Assembly (NCBI GenBank): GCA_005882155.1
Contig: VBCQ01000228.1
Location: 1-15,299, forward strand
Reading direction: 5' to 3'
DNA: 15,299 nt
From: Betaproteobacteria bacterium
GTDB taxonomy: Bacteria > Pseudomonadota > Gammaproteobacteria > Burkholderiales > Burkholderiaceae_C
The first letter of the stretch is position 1; the number at the start of each line of letters is the position of its first letter. A model generated the notes under the pieces. That model saw only the letters and a program-made list of their open reading frames with translations. It did no database searches and had not been told where the DNA came from. Below are positions 7,368 to 13,469 of this stretch, piece by piece. Both the position numbers and the translations under genes were made by a program.

Positions 7368-7590
7368 CCGCGGATTTTCGCCGAGCCGGGCACGGTGAAT
7401 GGCGCGGGGGGAGAGACGCAGGCCGCAGCCGAGAAGGCTAGGACCGAACGGGCTCCTGAGCCGCCGCTGCGGACTGCAGCGGCGAGTCATGCCCCGCATT
7501 GATCGATCTCAGTTTATCGACGCGATCCGCAACGTCTTGACTGGTCGCGCCGTGCCGCCGTGCGAAGTTCACGCGCTCGGCACAGCGAGG
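7368..7590 (-). other. yidC-mnmE intergenic spacer with a hairpin
   Basis: This 223-base spacer has no gene. CGCCGCTGC (7462-7470), a 5-base loop and GCAGCGGCG (7476-7484) form a perfect 9-bp hairpin. No T-run follows on either strand, so it is not a standard terminator; it would sit in the leader of mnmE if the two genes share a transcript. TAAACT-type hexamers on the minus strand near 7510-7520 lack a matching -35. Confidence 0.5.
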
Positions 7591-9306
7591 CTACTTGCCG
7601 GCCACGCCGAGCTGCTTGTTGATCAGGTACTGCTGCGTGATCGAGAGGATGTTGTTGGTCAGCCAGTACAGCACCAACCCCGCCGGGAAGACGAAGAACA
7701 TCACCGAGAACACCATCGGCATGATCCACATCATCTTCGCCTGCACCGGATCGGGCGGTGTCGGATTGAGCCAGGTCTGCAGCAAACTGGTGGCCGTCAT
7801 CAGCAAGGGCAGGATGTAGTACGGGTCCTTCGCCGACAGGTCGGTGATCCAGCCGATCCACGGTGCATGGCGCATTTCGACCGACGACAGCAACACCCAG
7901 TACAGCGCAATGAAGAACGGCATCTGCACGAAGATCGGCAAACAGCCGCCGAGCGGATTGACCTTTTCCTCGCGATAGATGCGCATCATCTCCTGCTGCA
8001 TCTGCTGCGGCTTGTCCTTCAGCCGCTCGCGCATCTCCATGACCTTCGGGTTGATCGCCTTCATCTTGGCCATCGAGCGGTAGGCGCTGGCATTGAGCCA
8101 GTAGAACGCGATCTTCAGCACGACGACCAGGGCGACGATCGCGAAGCCCCAATTGCCGATCAGCTTGTGCAATTGCGTCAGCAGCCAGAACAGCGGCTTG
8201 GCGAGCACCGTCAGAACGCCATAGTCCTTGACCAGCTCGAGCCCCGGTGCGATCGACGCGAGTTGGTTCTCTTCCTGCGGACCGACGAACAGCCGCGCGT
8301 CGACCGCCTTGGTCGCGCCCGGCTCGACCATACCCAAGGGCACGATCATGCCGACGGCGTACTGGTTGGTTCCGACCTTGGTCGTGAAGAAGTCGCGCGG
8401 GCGTTTCTCGTCGCCGCTCGCGCCGAGCAGCCACGCCGAAGCGAAGTAATGCTGGACCATCGCGACCCAGCCGTTGTCCGCGCTGGTGTCGTGCTCGGGT
8501 TGCTCGCCGGGCTTGCGCTTCTCGATCGACTTGAAGTCGATCTTCTTGAACTTCGACGCCTCGGTGTAGACCGCCGGGCCGGTGAAGGTCGAGTAAAAGC
8601 TCGAGCCGCCGGGCGGCGAATTGCCATCGCGAACCAGCTGCAAGTACAGCTGCGGATTCACCGGCGCGGCCGACGCATTGACGACCTCATGGCGCACGCC
8701 GATGACATAGTCGCCGCGCTTGAAATGAAAGGTCTTCACGAGCTTGACGCCACCGACCACCGGCGACTCGAGCTTGATCTGCAGTTCGTTGCTGCCCTCT
8801 TGGAGCGTGCGCTCTCCGGGCAGCAGCGTCATCGGCGTCTTGTGGTTGGGCAACGCCGTTCCGCCTTGCGCGGCGATGAGCCCGCTCTGCGCTTTGTAGA
8901 GCCGCTGGCTCGACTCGTCGAGCAAGACGACGTTCTTCGTCGGATCGTTTTCGTCGGCTTGGCCCAGCAGCTCGACGCGAACCAGGTCGCCGCCCAGCGT
9001 GTCGAGCGTCGCCTTGATCCGGTCGGTGATGATCGTGACGCGCTCGGTCGTCGTCACTGCCGGCGCCGATGCCGCCGCTGCCACCGTCGCGGCGGCGCCC
9101 GCCGTCACAGGCGGTGCGGGCGTGCTCGACGGCGTCGGCACGCCGTTGCCGAGCGGCGCCGATCCGGCCGGCGCGGTGGCCGGCGCCGCAGCGTGCGGGC
9201 GATCGAACAGCGAAGGCTGGCCGTTGTACTTGTTCCATGCGTCGTAGATCAGGAACAGCGAGACGAGAAAGACGCCCCAGAGCAGGTTGCGACGGATGTC
9301 GTTCAT
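7591..9306 (-). CDS. yidC: Membrane protein insertase YidC
   Basis: A 571-residue inner-membrane insertase that acts alone or with SecYEG. An N-terminal membrane helix (about 6-21) is followed by an Ala/Pro/Thr-rich linker (about 38-85) and the large periplasmic beta domain (about 85-345). The conserved 60-kDa insertase core comes next, with helices near 361-404, 455-475, 495-512 and 527-550. R410 in NASAYRSMAKMK corresponds by context to the essential groove arginine of YidC. The cytoplasmic coiled region KPQQMQQEMMRIYREEKVNPLGG is intact. The ATG at 9306 matches the family start (MNDIRRNLLW) and overlaps the yidD stop as ATGA. Last gene of the rpmH-rnpA-yidD-yidC cluster. Confidence 0.98.
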   Translation of the reverse strand: MNDIRRNLLWGVFLVSLFLIYDAWNKYNGQPSLFDRPHAAAPATAPAGSAPLGNGVPTPSSTPAPPVTAGAAATVAAAASAPAVTTTERVTIITDRIKATLDTLGGDLVRVELLGQADENDPTKNVVLLDESSQRLYKAQSGLIAAQGGTALPNHKTPMTLLPGERTLQEGSNELQIKLESPVVGGVKLVKTFHFKRGDYVIGVRHEVVNASAAPVNPQLYLQLVRDGNSPPGGSSFYSTFTGPAVYTEASKFKKIDFKSIEKRKPGEQPEHDTSADNGWVAMVQHYFASAWLLGASGDEKRPRDFFTTKVGTNQYAVGMIVPLGMVEPGATKAVDARLFVGPQEENQLASIAPGLELVKDYGVLTVLAKPLFWLLTQLHKLIGNWGFAIVALVVVLKIAFYWLNASAYRSMAKMKAINPKVMEMRERLKDKPQQMQQEMMRIYREEKVNPLGGCLPIFVQMPFFIALYWVLLSSVEMRHAPWIGWITDLSAKDPYYILPLLMTATSLLQTWLNPTPPDPVQAKMMWIMPMVFSVMFFVFPAGLVLYWLTNNILSITQQYLINKQLGVAGK

Positions 9307-9635
9307 GAAGAGGATTTTTCCGGGGGAAGGGGATGGGACGCCGCGTGAGCACACGCCGACGACGGCGCGCCGATCAAGCGACTGAACAAGCGCAGCGGTC
9401 GATCGGGTACCGGATCGTAGCCGCCGGCGCACCACGGATGGCAGCGCGCGATTCGAGCGAGCGTCAACAGCGTTCCGCCACCGGCACCATGGTCCTGCAG
9501 CGCTTGCAATGCATACGCCGAGCAGGTCGGCTCGAAGCGACAGGCGCTGCCGAGCCAGGGGCTGAGCAGCAAACGATAAGCGCGCACCAGCGCGATCAGC
9601 CCACGGCGCGGAAGGTCGACGACGGCGCGGAGCAT
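9303..9635 (-). CDS. yidD: Membrane protein insertion efficiency factor YidD
   Basis: A 110-residue small protein of the YidD (UPF0161) family, which helps insertion of membrane proteins next to YidC. The conserved core has an amphipathic N-terminal helix (IALVRAYRLLLSPWLG), CRFEPTCSAYALQAL and RIARCHPWCAGGYDPVP, with cysteines C32, C38, C65 and C69. It is longer than the usual ~85 residues, because the tail (about 82-110) runs into the yidC start and ends in the four-base ATGA overlap. The start ATG 9635 lies 12 bases after the rnpA stop. Confidence 0.96.
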   Translation of the reverse strand: MLRAVVDLPRRGLIALVRAYRLLLSPWLGSACRFEPTCSAYALQALQDHGAGGGTLLTLARIARCHPWCAGGYDPVPDRPLRLFSRLIGAPSSACAHAASHPLPPEKSSS

Positions 9636-9647
9636 GGCAGCGCGGGC

Positions 9648-10118
9648 TTAGGCCGCCGCTTGGCGGCGGACCGCAGCGGCCAACACCGCATCGAGCTCGT
9701 CGCGCGCGGTGTCGCGCAGCGCGTTCGACGCGGCGCTCTTGAATCTTGCGCCATCGAATGGCGCACGCAAGCGAACGACCCACAGTCCGCTCGTCAGGCA
9801 CTCCTGACGGTCCGCCGCAGCGCGGATCTGGCGCTTCAGCAGCGAGCGCGTGACAGCGCGCCGGGCGTGCCGCTTCGGCACCACGGCACCGAGCCAAACG
9901 CCGCTCACGGGGACCGGCGGCGACGAGTCATCCACAGAGATTCCCGCTTCAGGTGCAGCCCCTGTTGACAACTCGCGCTTATCGGCCGCCGGCAGCGGCC
10001 GCGCCGGCTGGCTCGGCACGCCGGCGAGGTGGTGAACGGCGAAGTGCGAGCTGCGCGCCTGCGTCGGTGCGCCGAGGACGCGCTCGAAATCGATGGAACG
10101 CACGATGCGGCCGATCAC
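9648..10118 (-). CDS. rnpA: Ribonuclease P protein component, with an internal insertion
   Basis: The protein subunit of RNase P, which assists the catalytic RNA in trimming tRNA 5' ends. It is identified by place (directly after rpmH, before yidD) and by fold landmarks: SIDFERVL near the N-terminus, then WLGAVVPKRHARRAVTRSLLKRQIR (about 75-99) and GLWVVRLRAP. At 156 residues it is longer than the usual ~115-125, because of a Pro/Ser/Ala-rich insertion at about residues 33-72, before the strand that carries the RNA-binding helix. The conserved RNR signature reads RSL here (residues 91-93), though the flanking basic residues are kept. The start is GTG 10118; no ATG lies near. The rpmH stop is 42 bases upstream. 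Confidence 0.92.
   Translation of the reverse strand: MIGRIVRSIDFERVLGAPTQARSSHFAVHHLAGVPSQPARPLPAADKRELSTGAAPEAGISVDDSSPPVPVSGVWLGAVVPKRHARRAVTRSLLKRQIRAAADRQECLTSGLWVVRLRAPFDGARFKSAASNALRDTARDELDAVLAAAVRRQAAA
9928..9936 (+). promoter_or_regulatory. DnaA-box-like site inside rnpA
   Basis: TCATCCACA differs from the consensus TTATCCACA at one base. It lies in the part of rnpA that encodes the unusual insertion (codons 61-64). Being about 0.6 kb from the dnaA start it could belong to the origin region, but a single 9-mer with one mismatch can occur by chance. Confidence 0.25.
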
Positions 10119-10160
10119 GGCGCTACCCCGCGTAGGGACAGGTCGAACCGGCGAGGTGCT

Positions 10161-10295
10161 TCAGACCGCCAGGCGCTTGCGGCCCTTGGCGCGGCGAGCG
10201 TTGATCACGGCGCGGCCGCCGCGGCTCTTCATGCGGACGAGGAACCCGTGGGTGCGTGCGCGGCGGACTTTCGAGGCTTGGTAGGTGCGTTTCAT
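10161..10295 (-). CDS. rpmH: 50S ribosomal protein L34
   Basis: A 44-residue, highly basic ribosomal protein with the full family sequence pattern: MKRTYQ at the start, THGFLVRM in the middle and GRAVINARRAKGRKRL at the end. The ATG at 10295 has AGGA six bases upstream. It is the first gene of the rpmH-rnpA-yidD-yidC cluster and faces away from dnaA, the classic arrangement at the chromosomal origin. Confidence 0.99.
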   Translation of the reverse strand: MKRTYQASKVRRARTHGFLVRMKSRGGRAVINARRAKGRKRLAV

Positions 10296-10310
10296 ACTTA
10301 TTCCTGGATT

Positions 10311-10354
10311 GACGAGAGACGACGCGCTTTCGACGGGGTCAAGAGCGTCTCGTC
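10311..10354 (-). other. Stem-loop in the rpmH leader
   Basis: On the plus strand GACGAG-ag-ACG (10311-10321) pairs with CGTCTCGTC (10346-10354), a 9-bp stem with a two-base bulge. In the rpmH mRNA this stem would end about five bases before the Shine-Dalgarno AGGA. It could tune translation of L34, but no known regulatory family is recognised. Confidence 0.35.
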
Positions 10355-10399
10355 CAGCCATTCATTGGGCTCGCCCGACGCTGATTCGGGAAACCGAGT

Positions 10400-10428
10400 A
10401 TTACACCAAAAACCCCCTTCAAAGTCAA
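10400..10428 (-). promoter_or_regulatory. Sigma70-type promoter for rpmH
   Basis: On the minus strand TTGACT (10428-10423; 5/6 to TTGACA), a spacer of exactly 17 bases and TGTAAT (10405-10400; 5/6 to TATAAT). The predicted start is near 10393, giving a leader of about 98 bases before the rpmH ATG. It likely drives rpmH-rnpA-yidD-yidC. Confidence 0.7.
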
Positions 10429-10463
10429 AGACTTGCACGGCAGCATGCGCCTGTGGCGGGGTC

Positions 10464-10492
10464 TTGACCGAGGGACGAAAACTGTGGATAAC
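10464..10492 (+). promoter_or_regulatory. dnaA: Probable dnaA promoter, -10 covered by a DnaA box
   Basis: TTGACC (10464-10469; 5/6), a spacer of 17 bases and GATAAC (10487-10492; 4/6). The predicted start is near 10499, leaving a leader of about 55 bases. The -10 overlaps the perfect DnaA box at 10483-10491, so bound DnaA would block polymerase, in line with known DnaA autoregulation. A second -10-like TACAAT at 10518-10523 lacks a -35 at proper spacing. Confidence 0.55.
10483..10491 (-). promoter_or_regulatory. Perfect DnaA box
   Basis: The plus strand reads TGTGGATAA, the exact complement of the consensus TTATCCACA. It lies 63 bases before the dnaA ATG and within the probable dnaA promoter. 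Confidence 0.85.
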
Positions 10493-10542
10493 CACCGCCT
10501 TGCGGTTGTCGGGGCTGTACAATCCGGCCGCTCCAAGAAGAG

Positions 10543-10551
10543 TTTTCCACA
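10543..10551 (+). promoter_or_regulatory. DnaA box, one mismatch, next to the dnaA start
   Basis: TTTTCCACA differs from the consensus at the third base only. It ends two bases before the dnaA ATG, in the position where a Shine-Dalgarno would be expected; the nearest purine-rich stretch (AAGAAGAG) is about 13 bases from the ATG. DnaA bound here could add to repression. Confidence 0.6.
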
Positions 10552-10553
10552 AC

Positions 10554-11984
10554 ATGAGCGCTGACCTCTGGCAGCGCGGCTGCGAACGACTCGCGGCCGA
10601 ACTGCCTGAACAACAATTCAATACCTGGATACGCCCATTGCCGGCGGCCGATGTGGCCGACGTCGGGGCGGGCGGTGCCGTGGTCACGCTGCGGGTGCCC
10701 AACCGCTTCAAGCTCGATTGGATCCGCAACCAATACGCCGGCCGCATCGAAGCGCTGCTCAGCGAGCTCGCCGGCAAGCCGGTTCGCCTCGACATCGCTC
10801 TTGCCAATCGCGAGCTGGCGCGCGACGGCGTCGAGCGTGCGGTGGCCAACGGCGTGCCGAGTGCGGTGGTGGCCGCCGCGGGTCCGCTGAGCGCTGCGCA
10901 GGCCTTGAACGGCAGCGCTCGGGCGGCGCCGATCACGCTGGCGACGCTGGCCCCGCCTTTGTCGCGCCAGCGTCTCAACCTGAACCTGACCTTCGACACG
11001 CTGGTGCCCGGCCGCGCGAACCAGATGGCGCGCACCGCGGCGCTGCATGTCGCCGGCGCGCCGGGGCAGATGTACAACCCGCTGTTCATTTACGGCGGTG
11101 TGGGCCTCGGCAAGACGCACTTGATCCACGCCGTCGGCAACGCGCTGTTGGCCGACAAGCCCGACGCGCGAATCCTCTACCTGCACGCCGAGCAGTTCAT
11201 CACCGATGTGGTGAAGAACTACCAGCGCAAGACTTTCGACGAGCTGAAGGCCAAGTACCACTCGCTCGACTTGCTGCTGATCGACGACGTGCAATTCTTT
11301 GCCGGCAAGGAGCGCACGCAGGAGGAATTCTTCAACGCGTTCGAGGCGCTGCTGGCCAAGCGCGCGCACATCATCATGACGAGCGACACCTACCCGAAGG
11401 GGTTGGTCGACATCGACGAGCGTCTCACGTCGCGCTTCGACGCCGGACTGACGGTGGCGATCGAGCCGCCCGAGCTCGAGATGCGCGTCGCGATCCTGAT
11501 GCGCAAGGCCGACGCCGAAGGCACGACGATGCCCGAAGACGTCGCGTTCTTCGTCGCGAAGAATGTTCGTGCGAATGTGCGCGAGCTCGAAGGCGCGCTG
11601 CGCAAGATCCTCGCCTACTCGCGCTTCAGCCACAAGGACATCAACATCCAGCTCGCCCGCGAGGCGCTGAAGGACCTGCTGTCGATTCAAAATCGGCAGA
11701 TCGGCGTCGAGAACATCCAGAAGACCTGCGCCGACTTCTACAAGATCAAGGTCGCCGACATGTACTCGAAGAAGCGCCCGGCGAGCATCGCACGACCGCG
11801 CCAGATCGCGATGTACCTGGCCAAGGAAATGACGCAGAAGAGCTTGCCGGAAATCGGCGAACTGTTCGGTGGCCGCGACCATACGACAGTGCTGCACGCG
11901 GTGCGCAAGATCTCCGCCGAGCGGCAGAAGAACACCGAGCTGAACCAGCAACTGCACGTGCTCGAACAGACGCTGAAGGGATGA
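10554..11984 (+). CDS. dnaA: Chromosomal replication initiator DnaA
   Basis: A 476-residue AAA+ initiator that binds DnaA boxes and opens the origin. Domain I (1 to about 80) includes LAAELPEQQFNTWIRPL, for DnaB and self contacts. A low-complexity Ala-rich domain II linker spans about 90-135. The AAA+ domain has Walker A GGVGLGKT at 181-188, Walker B LLLIDDVQF with D244-D245, and arginine-finger candidates in DERLTSRFD near 288-296. The C-terminal DNA-binding domain ends with RPRQIAMYL at 414-422 and the DnaA signature GRDHTTVLHA at 440-449. The ATG at 10554 gives the family N-terminus. Followed by dnaN after 243 bases. Confidence 0.99.
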   Translation: MSADLWQRGCERLAAELPEQQFNTWIRPLPAADVADVGAGGAVVTLRVPNRFKLDWIRNQYAGRIEALLSELAGKPVRLDIALANRELARDGVERAVANGVPSAVVAAAGPLSAAQALNGSARAAPITLATLAPPLSRQRLNLNLTFDTLVPGRANQMARTAALHVAGAPGQMYNPLFIYGGVGLGKTHLIHAVGNALLADKPDARILYLHAEQFITDVVKNYQRKTFDELKAKYHSLDLLLIDDVQFFAGKERTQEEFFNAFEALLAKRAHIIMTSDTYPKGLVDIDERLTSRFDAGLTVAIEPPELEMRVAILMRKADAEGTTMPEDVAFFVAKNVRANVRELEGALRKILAYSRFSHKDINIQLAREALKDLLSIQNRQIGVENIQKTCADFYKIKVADMYSKKRPASIARPRQIAMYLAKEMTQKSLPEIGELFGGRDHTTVLHAVRKISAERQKNTELNQQLHVLEQTLKG

Positions 11985-12056
11985 GCGATTCGGCGCGTCG
12001 CATGTCAGGTCTTGTCAAGCAACAACCGTGGGGACAACTTTCGAACAAGCTGCCGG

Positions 12057-12065
12057 TTGTCCACA
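12057..12065 (+). promoter_or_regulatory. DnaA box, one mismatch
   Basis: TTGTCCACA differs from TTATCCACA at the third base, a variant that E. coli DnaA is known to tolerate in weaker sites. It forms one arm of the GGACAAC/GTTGTCC inverted repeat. Confidence 0.55.
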
Positions 12066-12089
12066 ACGTCCGCACCGAAGTCCGAGTTA

Positions 12090-12111
12090 TGGGACGCGAG
12101 TCCCGCCTTTT
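12090..12111 (+). terminator. Weak hairpin terminator after dnaA
   Basis: GGGAC (12091-12095), a GCGA tetraloop of the stable GNRA type and GTCCC (12100-12104), then GCCTTTT. The stem is only 5 bp plus a possible T-G pair, so termination would be partial; some read-through into dnaN is likely. Confidence 0.35.
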
Positions 12112-12174
12112 CAGGGCTCGCCCGCACAGGGTTCGCAGGAACCTAAGCGCTTGAAGGAAAAGGGGAAAATGGCG

Positions 12175-12183
12175 TTCTCCACA
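12175..12183 (+). promoter_or_regulatory. DnaA box, one mismatch, upstream of dnaN
   Basis: TTCTCCACA differs from TTATCCACA at the third base only. It lies 44 bases before the dnaN ATG. Confidence 0.4.
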
Positions 12184-12227
12184 GAATCCGTTCACCCCTA
12201 CTAGAACGACTAATTTAAGAGGTTGAC

Positions 12228-13346
12228 ATGATTGTCTTGAAGGCAGCGCAAGAAAAAGTGTTGAACGCCCTGCAGGCGGTGTCGGGCATCGTCGAGCGGC
12301 GTCACACCTTGCCGATCCTCGCCAACGTGCTGATCCGCAAGAACGCGGCACAGATCGAGTTCACGACCAGCGACCTGGAGATCCAGGTGCGGACGACGGC
12401 CGAGTTCGATGGCGACGCGGCGAGCTTCTCGACCACCGTCGGCGCGCGCAAGCTGATCGACATTCTTCGCGCGCTGCCGCCCGACCAGACGGTCACGCTG
12501 AGCGCGAACCAGAACAAGCTGACGCTGCAAGGCGGCAAGAGCCGCTTCACGCTGCAGACCTTGCCGGCCGACGACTTCCCGCTGGTGCAGGAAGCAGCCG
12601 ACTTCGGCCCCGCGTTCAGCGTGCCGCAAAAGACGCTGAAGCAGCTCATCAACCAGGTCCATTTCGCGATGGCGGTGCACGACATCCGCTACTACCTGAA
12701 CGGCATCCTGTTCGTCGCCGAAGGCAAGAGCCTGACGCTCGTCGCGACCGACGGCCATCGCCTCGCGCTCGCGCAAGCCACGCTCGACATCGAGATCCCG
12801 AAGCAGGAAGTGATCTTGCCGCGCAAGACCGTGCTCGAGCTGCAGCGCCTGTTGAAGGACGACAAGGACGCGAGCGACGGCCCGATCGAAATGCGCTTCG
12901 CCGGCAACCAGGCCAAGTTCAGCTTTTCCGGCATGGAGTTCGTCACCAAGCTCGTCGAAGGCAAGTTCCCCGACTACAACCGCGTGATCCCGAAGAACCA
13001 CAGGAACCATGTGACGCTCGGCCGCGCGCCCTTGCTGTCGAGCCTGCAGCGCGCGGCGATCCTGACGAGCGAGAAGTTCAAAGGCGTTCGCGTCAACATC
13101 GAGCCCGGCACCTTGCGTATTGCGTCGAGCAATGCCGAGCAGGAAGAAGCGAAGGAAGAGCTCGAGATCGACTACGCGGGCGACACGATCGAGATCGGCT
13201 TCAACGTCACCTACCTGATGGACGCGCTCGCGAACATGAGCCAGGAGATGATTCGAATCGAATTGCAGGACACCAATTCGAGCGCGCTGATCACCGTGCC
13301 CGAGCAGGCCGGCTTCAAGTACGTGGTGATGCCGATGCGAATCTAG
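12228..13346 (+). CDS. dnaN: DNA polymerase III beta subunit (sliding clamp)
   Basis: A 372-residue clamp (E. coli: 366) that rings DNA as a dimer and tethers polymerase III and other partners. It has the usual three repeated clamp domains. The N-terminus reads MIVLKAAQEKVLNALQAVSGIVERRHTLPILANVLI. The end, KYVVMPMRI, is the conserved C-terminal motif that lines the partner-binding pocket. The ATG at 12228 has AGAGG five bases upstream. Second gene of dnaA-dnaN-gyrB. The last three sense codons and the TAG lie inside a 17-bp inverted repeat. Confidence 0.99.
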   Translation: MIVLKAAQEKVLNALQAVSGIVERRHTLPILANVLIRKNAAQIEFTTSDLEIQVRTTAEFDGDAASFSTTVGARKLIDILRALPPDQTVTLSANQNKLTLQGGKSRFTLQTLPADDFPLVQEAADFGPAFSVPQKTLKQLINQVHFAMAVHDIRYYLNGILFVAEGKSLTLVATDGHRLALAQATLDIEIPKQEVILPRKTVLELQRLLKDDKDASDGPIEMRFAGNQAKFSFSGMEFVTKLVEGKFPDYNRVIPKNHRNHVTLGRAPLLSSLQRAAILTSEKFKGVRVNIEPGTLRIASSNAEQEEAKEELEIDYAGDTIEIGFNVTYLMDALANMSQEMIRIELQDTNSSALITVPEQAGFKYVVMPMRI

Positions 13347-13373
13347 CCGCCCCGGCGGGGCGGCTAGATTCGC
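13337..13373. repeat. Perfect 17-bp inverted repeat across the dnaN stop codon
   Basis: Arm one, GCGAATCTAGCCGCCCC (13337-13353), includes the last dnaN codons and the TAG. Arm two (13357-13373) is its exact reverse complement, and the loop is GGC. No T-run follows. In RNA this would be a very stable hairpin that ribosomes must open to reach the stop. It may act as a transcript end, a 3' stabiliser or a partial terminator. Confidence 0.9.
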
Positions 13374-13383
13374 TTCGCGGTGG

Positions 13384-13418
13384 GCTTGGCACCCCCCTGC
13401 CCCCCGCCAAGCGGGGGG
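13384..13418. repeat. Two mutually exclusive GC-rich hairpins in the dnaN-gyrB spacer
   Basis: GCTTGGC (13384-13390) can pair with GCCAAGC (13406-13412). Alternatively CCCCCCGC (13400-13407) pairs with GCGGGGGG (13411-13418) around a CAA loop. The two share bases 13406-13412, so only one can form. A second C6 run (13392-13397) can also compete for the G6 run. Confidence 0.7.
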
Positions 13419-13438
13419 TTCCAGTCAGATTGACGCCC

Positions 13439-13454
13439 GGGCCCCGCGGGGCCC
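13439..13454. repeat. 16-bp perfect palindrome upstream of gyrB
   Basis: GGGCCCCGCGGGGCCC is fully self-complementary and is followed by TCTTTG. It ends 15 bases before the gyrB ATG. It could be a weak terminator for dnaN read-through or a structure in the gyrB leader. Confidence 0.7.
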
Positions 13455-13469
13455 TCTTTGCACGAAGAC

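Larger units (their letters stand above)
10296..10553. other. rpmH-dnaA intergenic region, candidate oriC
   Basis: A 258-base spacer between divergent genes. It holds one perfect DnaA box, one box with a single mismatch touching the dnaA start, a relatively AT-rich patch near 10385-10435 and promoters for both flanking genes. All genes from here to 5412 run left and dnaA-dnaN-gyrB run right, as expected if forks leave from here. Only two good boxes is few for a full origin, so the dnaA-dnaN spacer may also take part. Confidence 0.55.
11985..12227. other. dnaA-dnaN intergenic region with DnaA boxes
   Basis: This 243-base spacer holds two one-mismatch DnaA boxes, a weak hairpin terminator and an A/T-richer end (TAATTTAAG) just before dnaN. 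An imperfect inverted repeat, GGACAAC (12032-12038) and GTTGTCC (12056-12062), includes one of the boxes. I found no convincing dnaN promoter by eye. It may form a second part of the origin. Confidence 0.45.

Noticed and set aside
7462..7484. 9-bp hairpin between yidC and mnmE as a terminator of the yidC operon
   Set aside because: There is no T-run on the minus strand after it, so it does not meet the pattern of an intrinsic terminator; kept only as a structure in the spacer.
7399..9348. Long plus-strand open frame (about 650 codons) opposite yidC, and a similar one (about 500 codons) at 5427-6926 opposite mnmE
   Set aside because: Their products are rich in Arg, His, Gln and Asp with no domain, as expected for antisense frames of GC-rich genes with strong third-position bias. 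The minus-strand genes have complete family motifs.
10500..10523. TTGCGG plus TACAAT as a second dnaA promoter
   Set aside because: The spacer is only 12 bases and no other -35-like hexamer lies at 16-19 bases.
10425..11957. Minus-strand open frame of about 510 codons opposite dnaA, and the one at 3885-5186 opposite the antiporter gene
   Set aside because: Shadows of the coding strand; composition is typical of antisense frames and dnaA is unmistakable.
12012..12040. TTGTCA after dnaA as a -35 for dnaN
   Set aside because: No -10-like hexamer at 16-18 bases; the downstream sequence is CAACTT.
13430..13458. TTGACG before gyrB as a promoter -35
   Set aside because: At 17 bases downstream lies CCTCTT inside or next to the palindrome, which does not resemble a -10 element.
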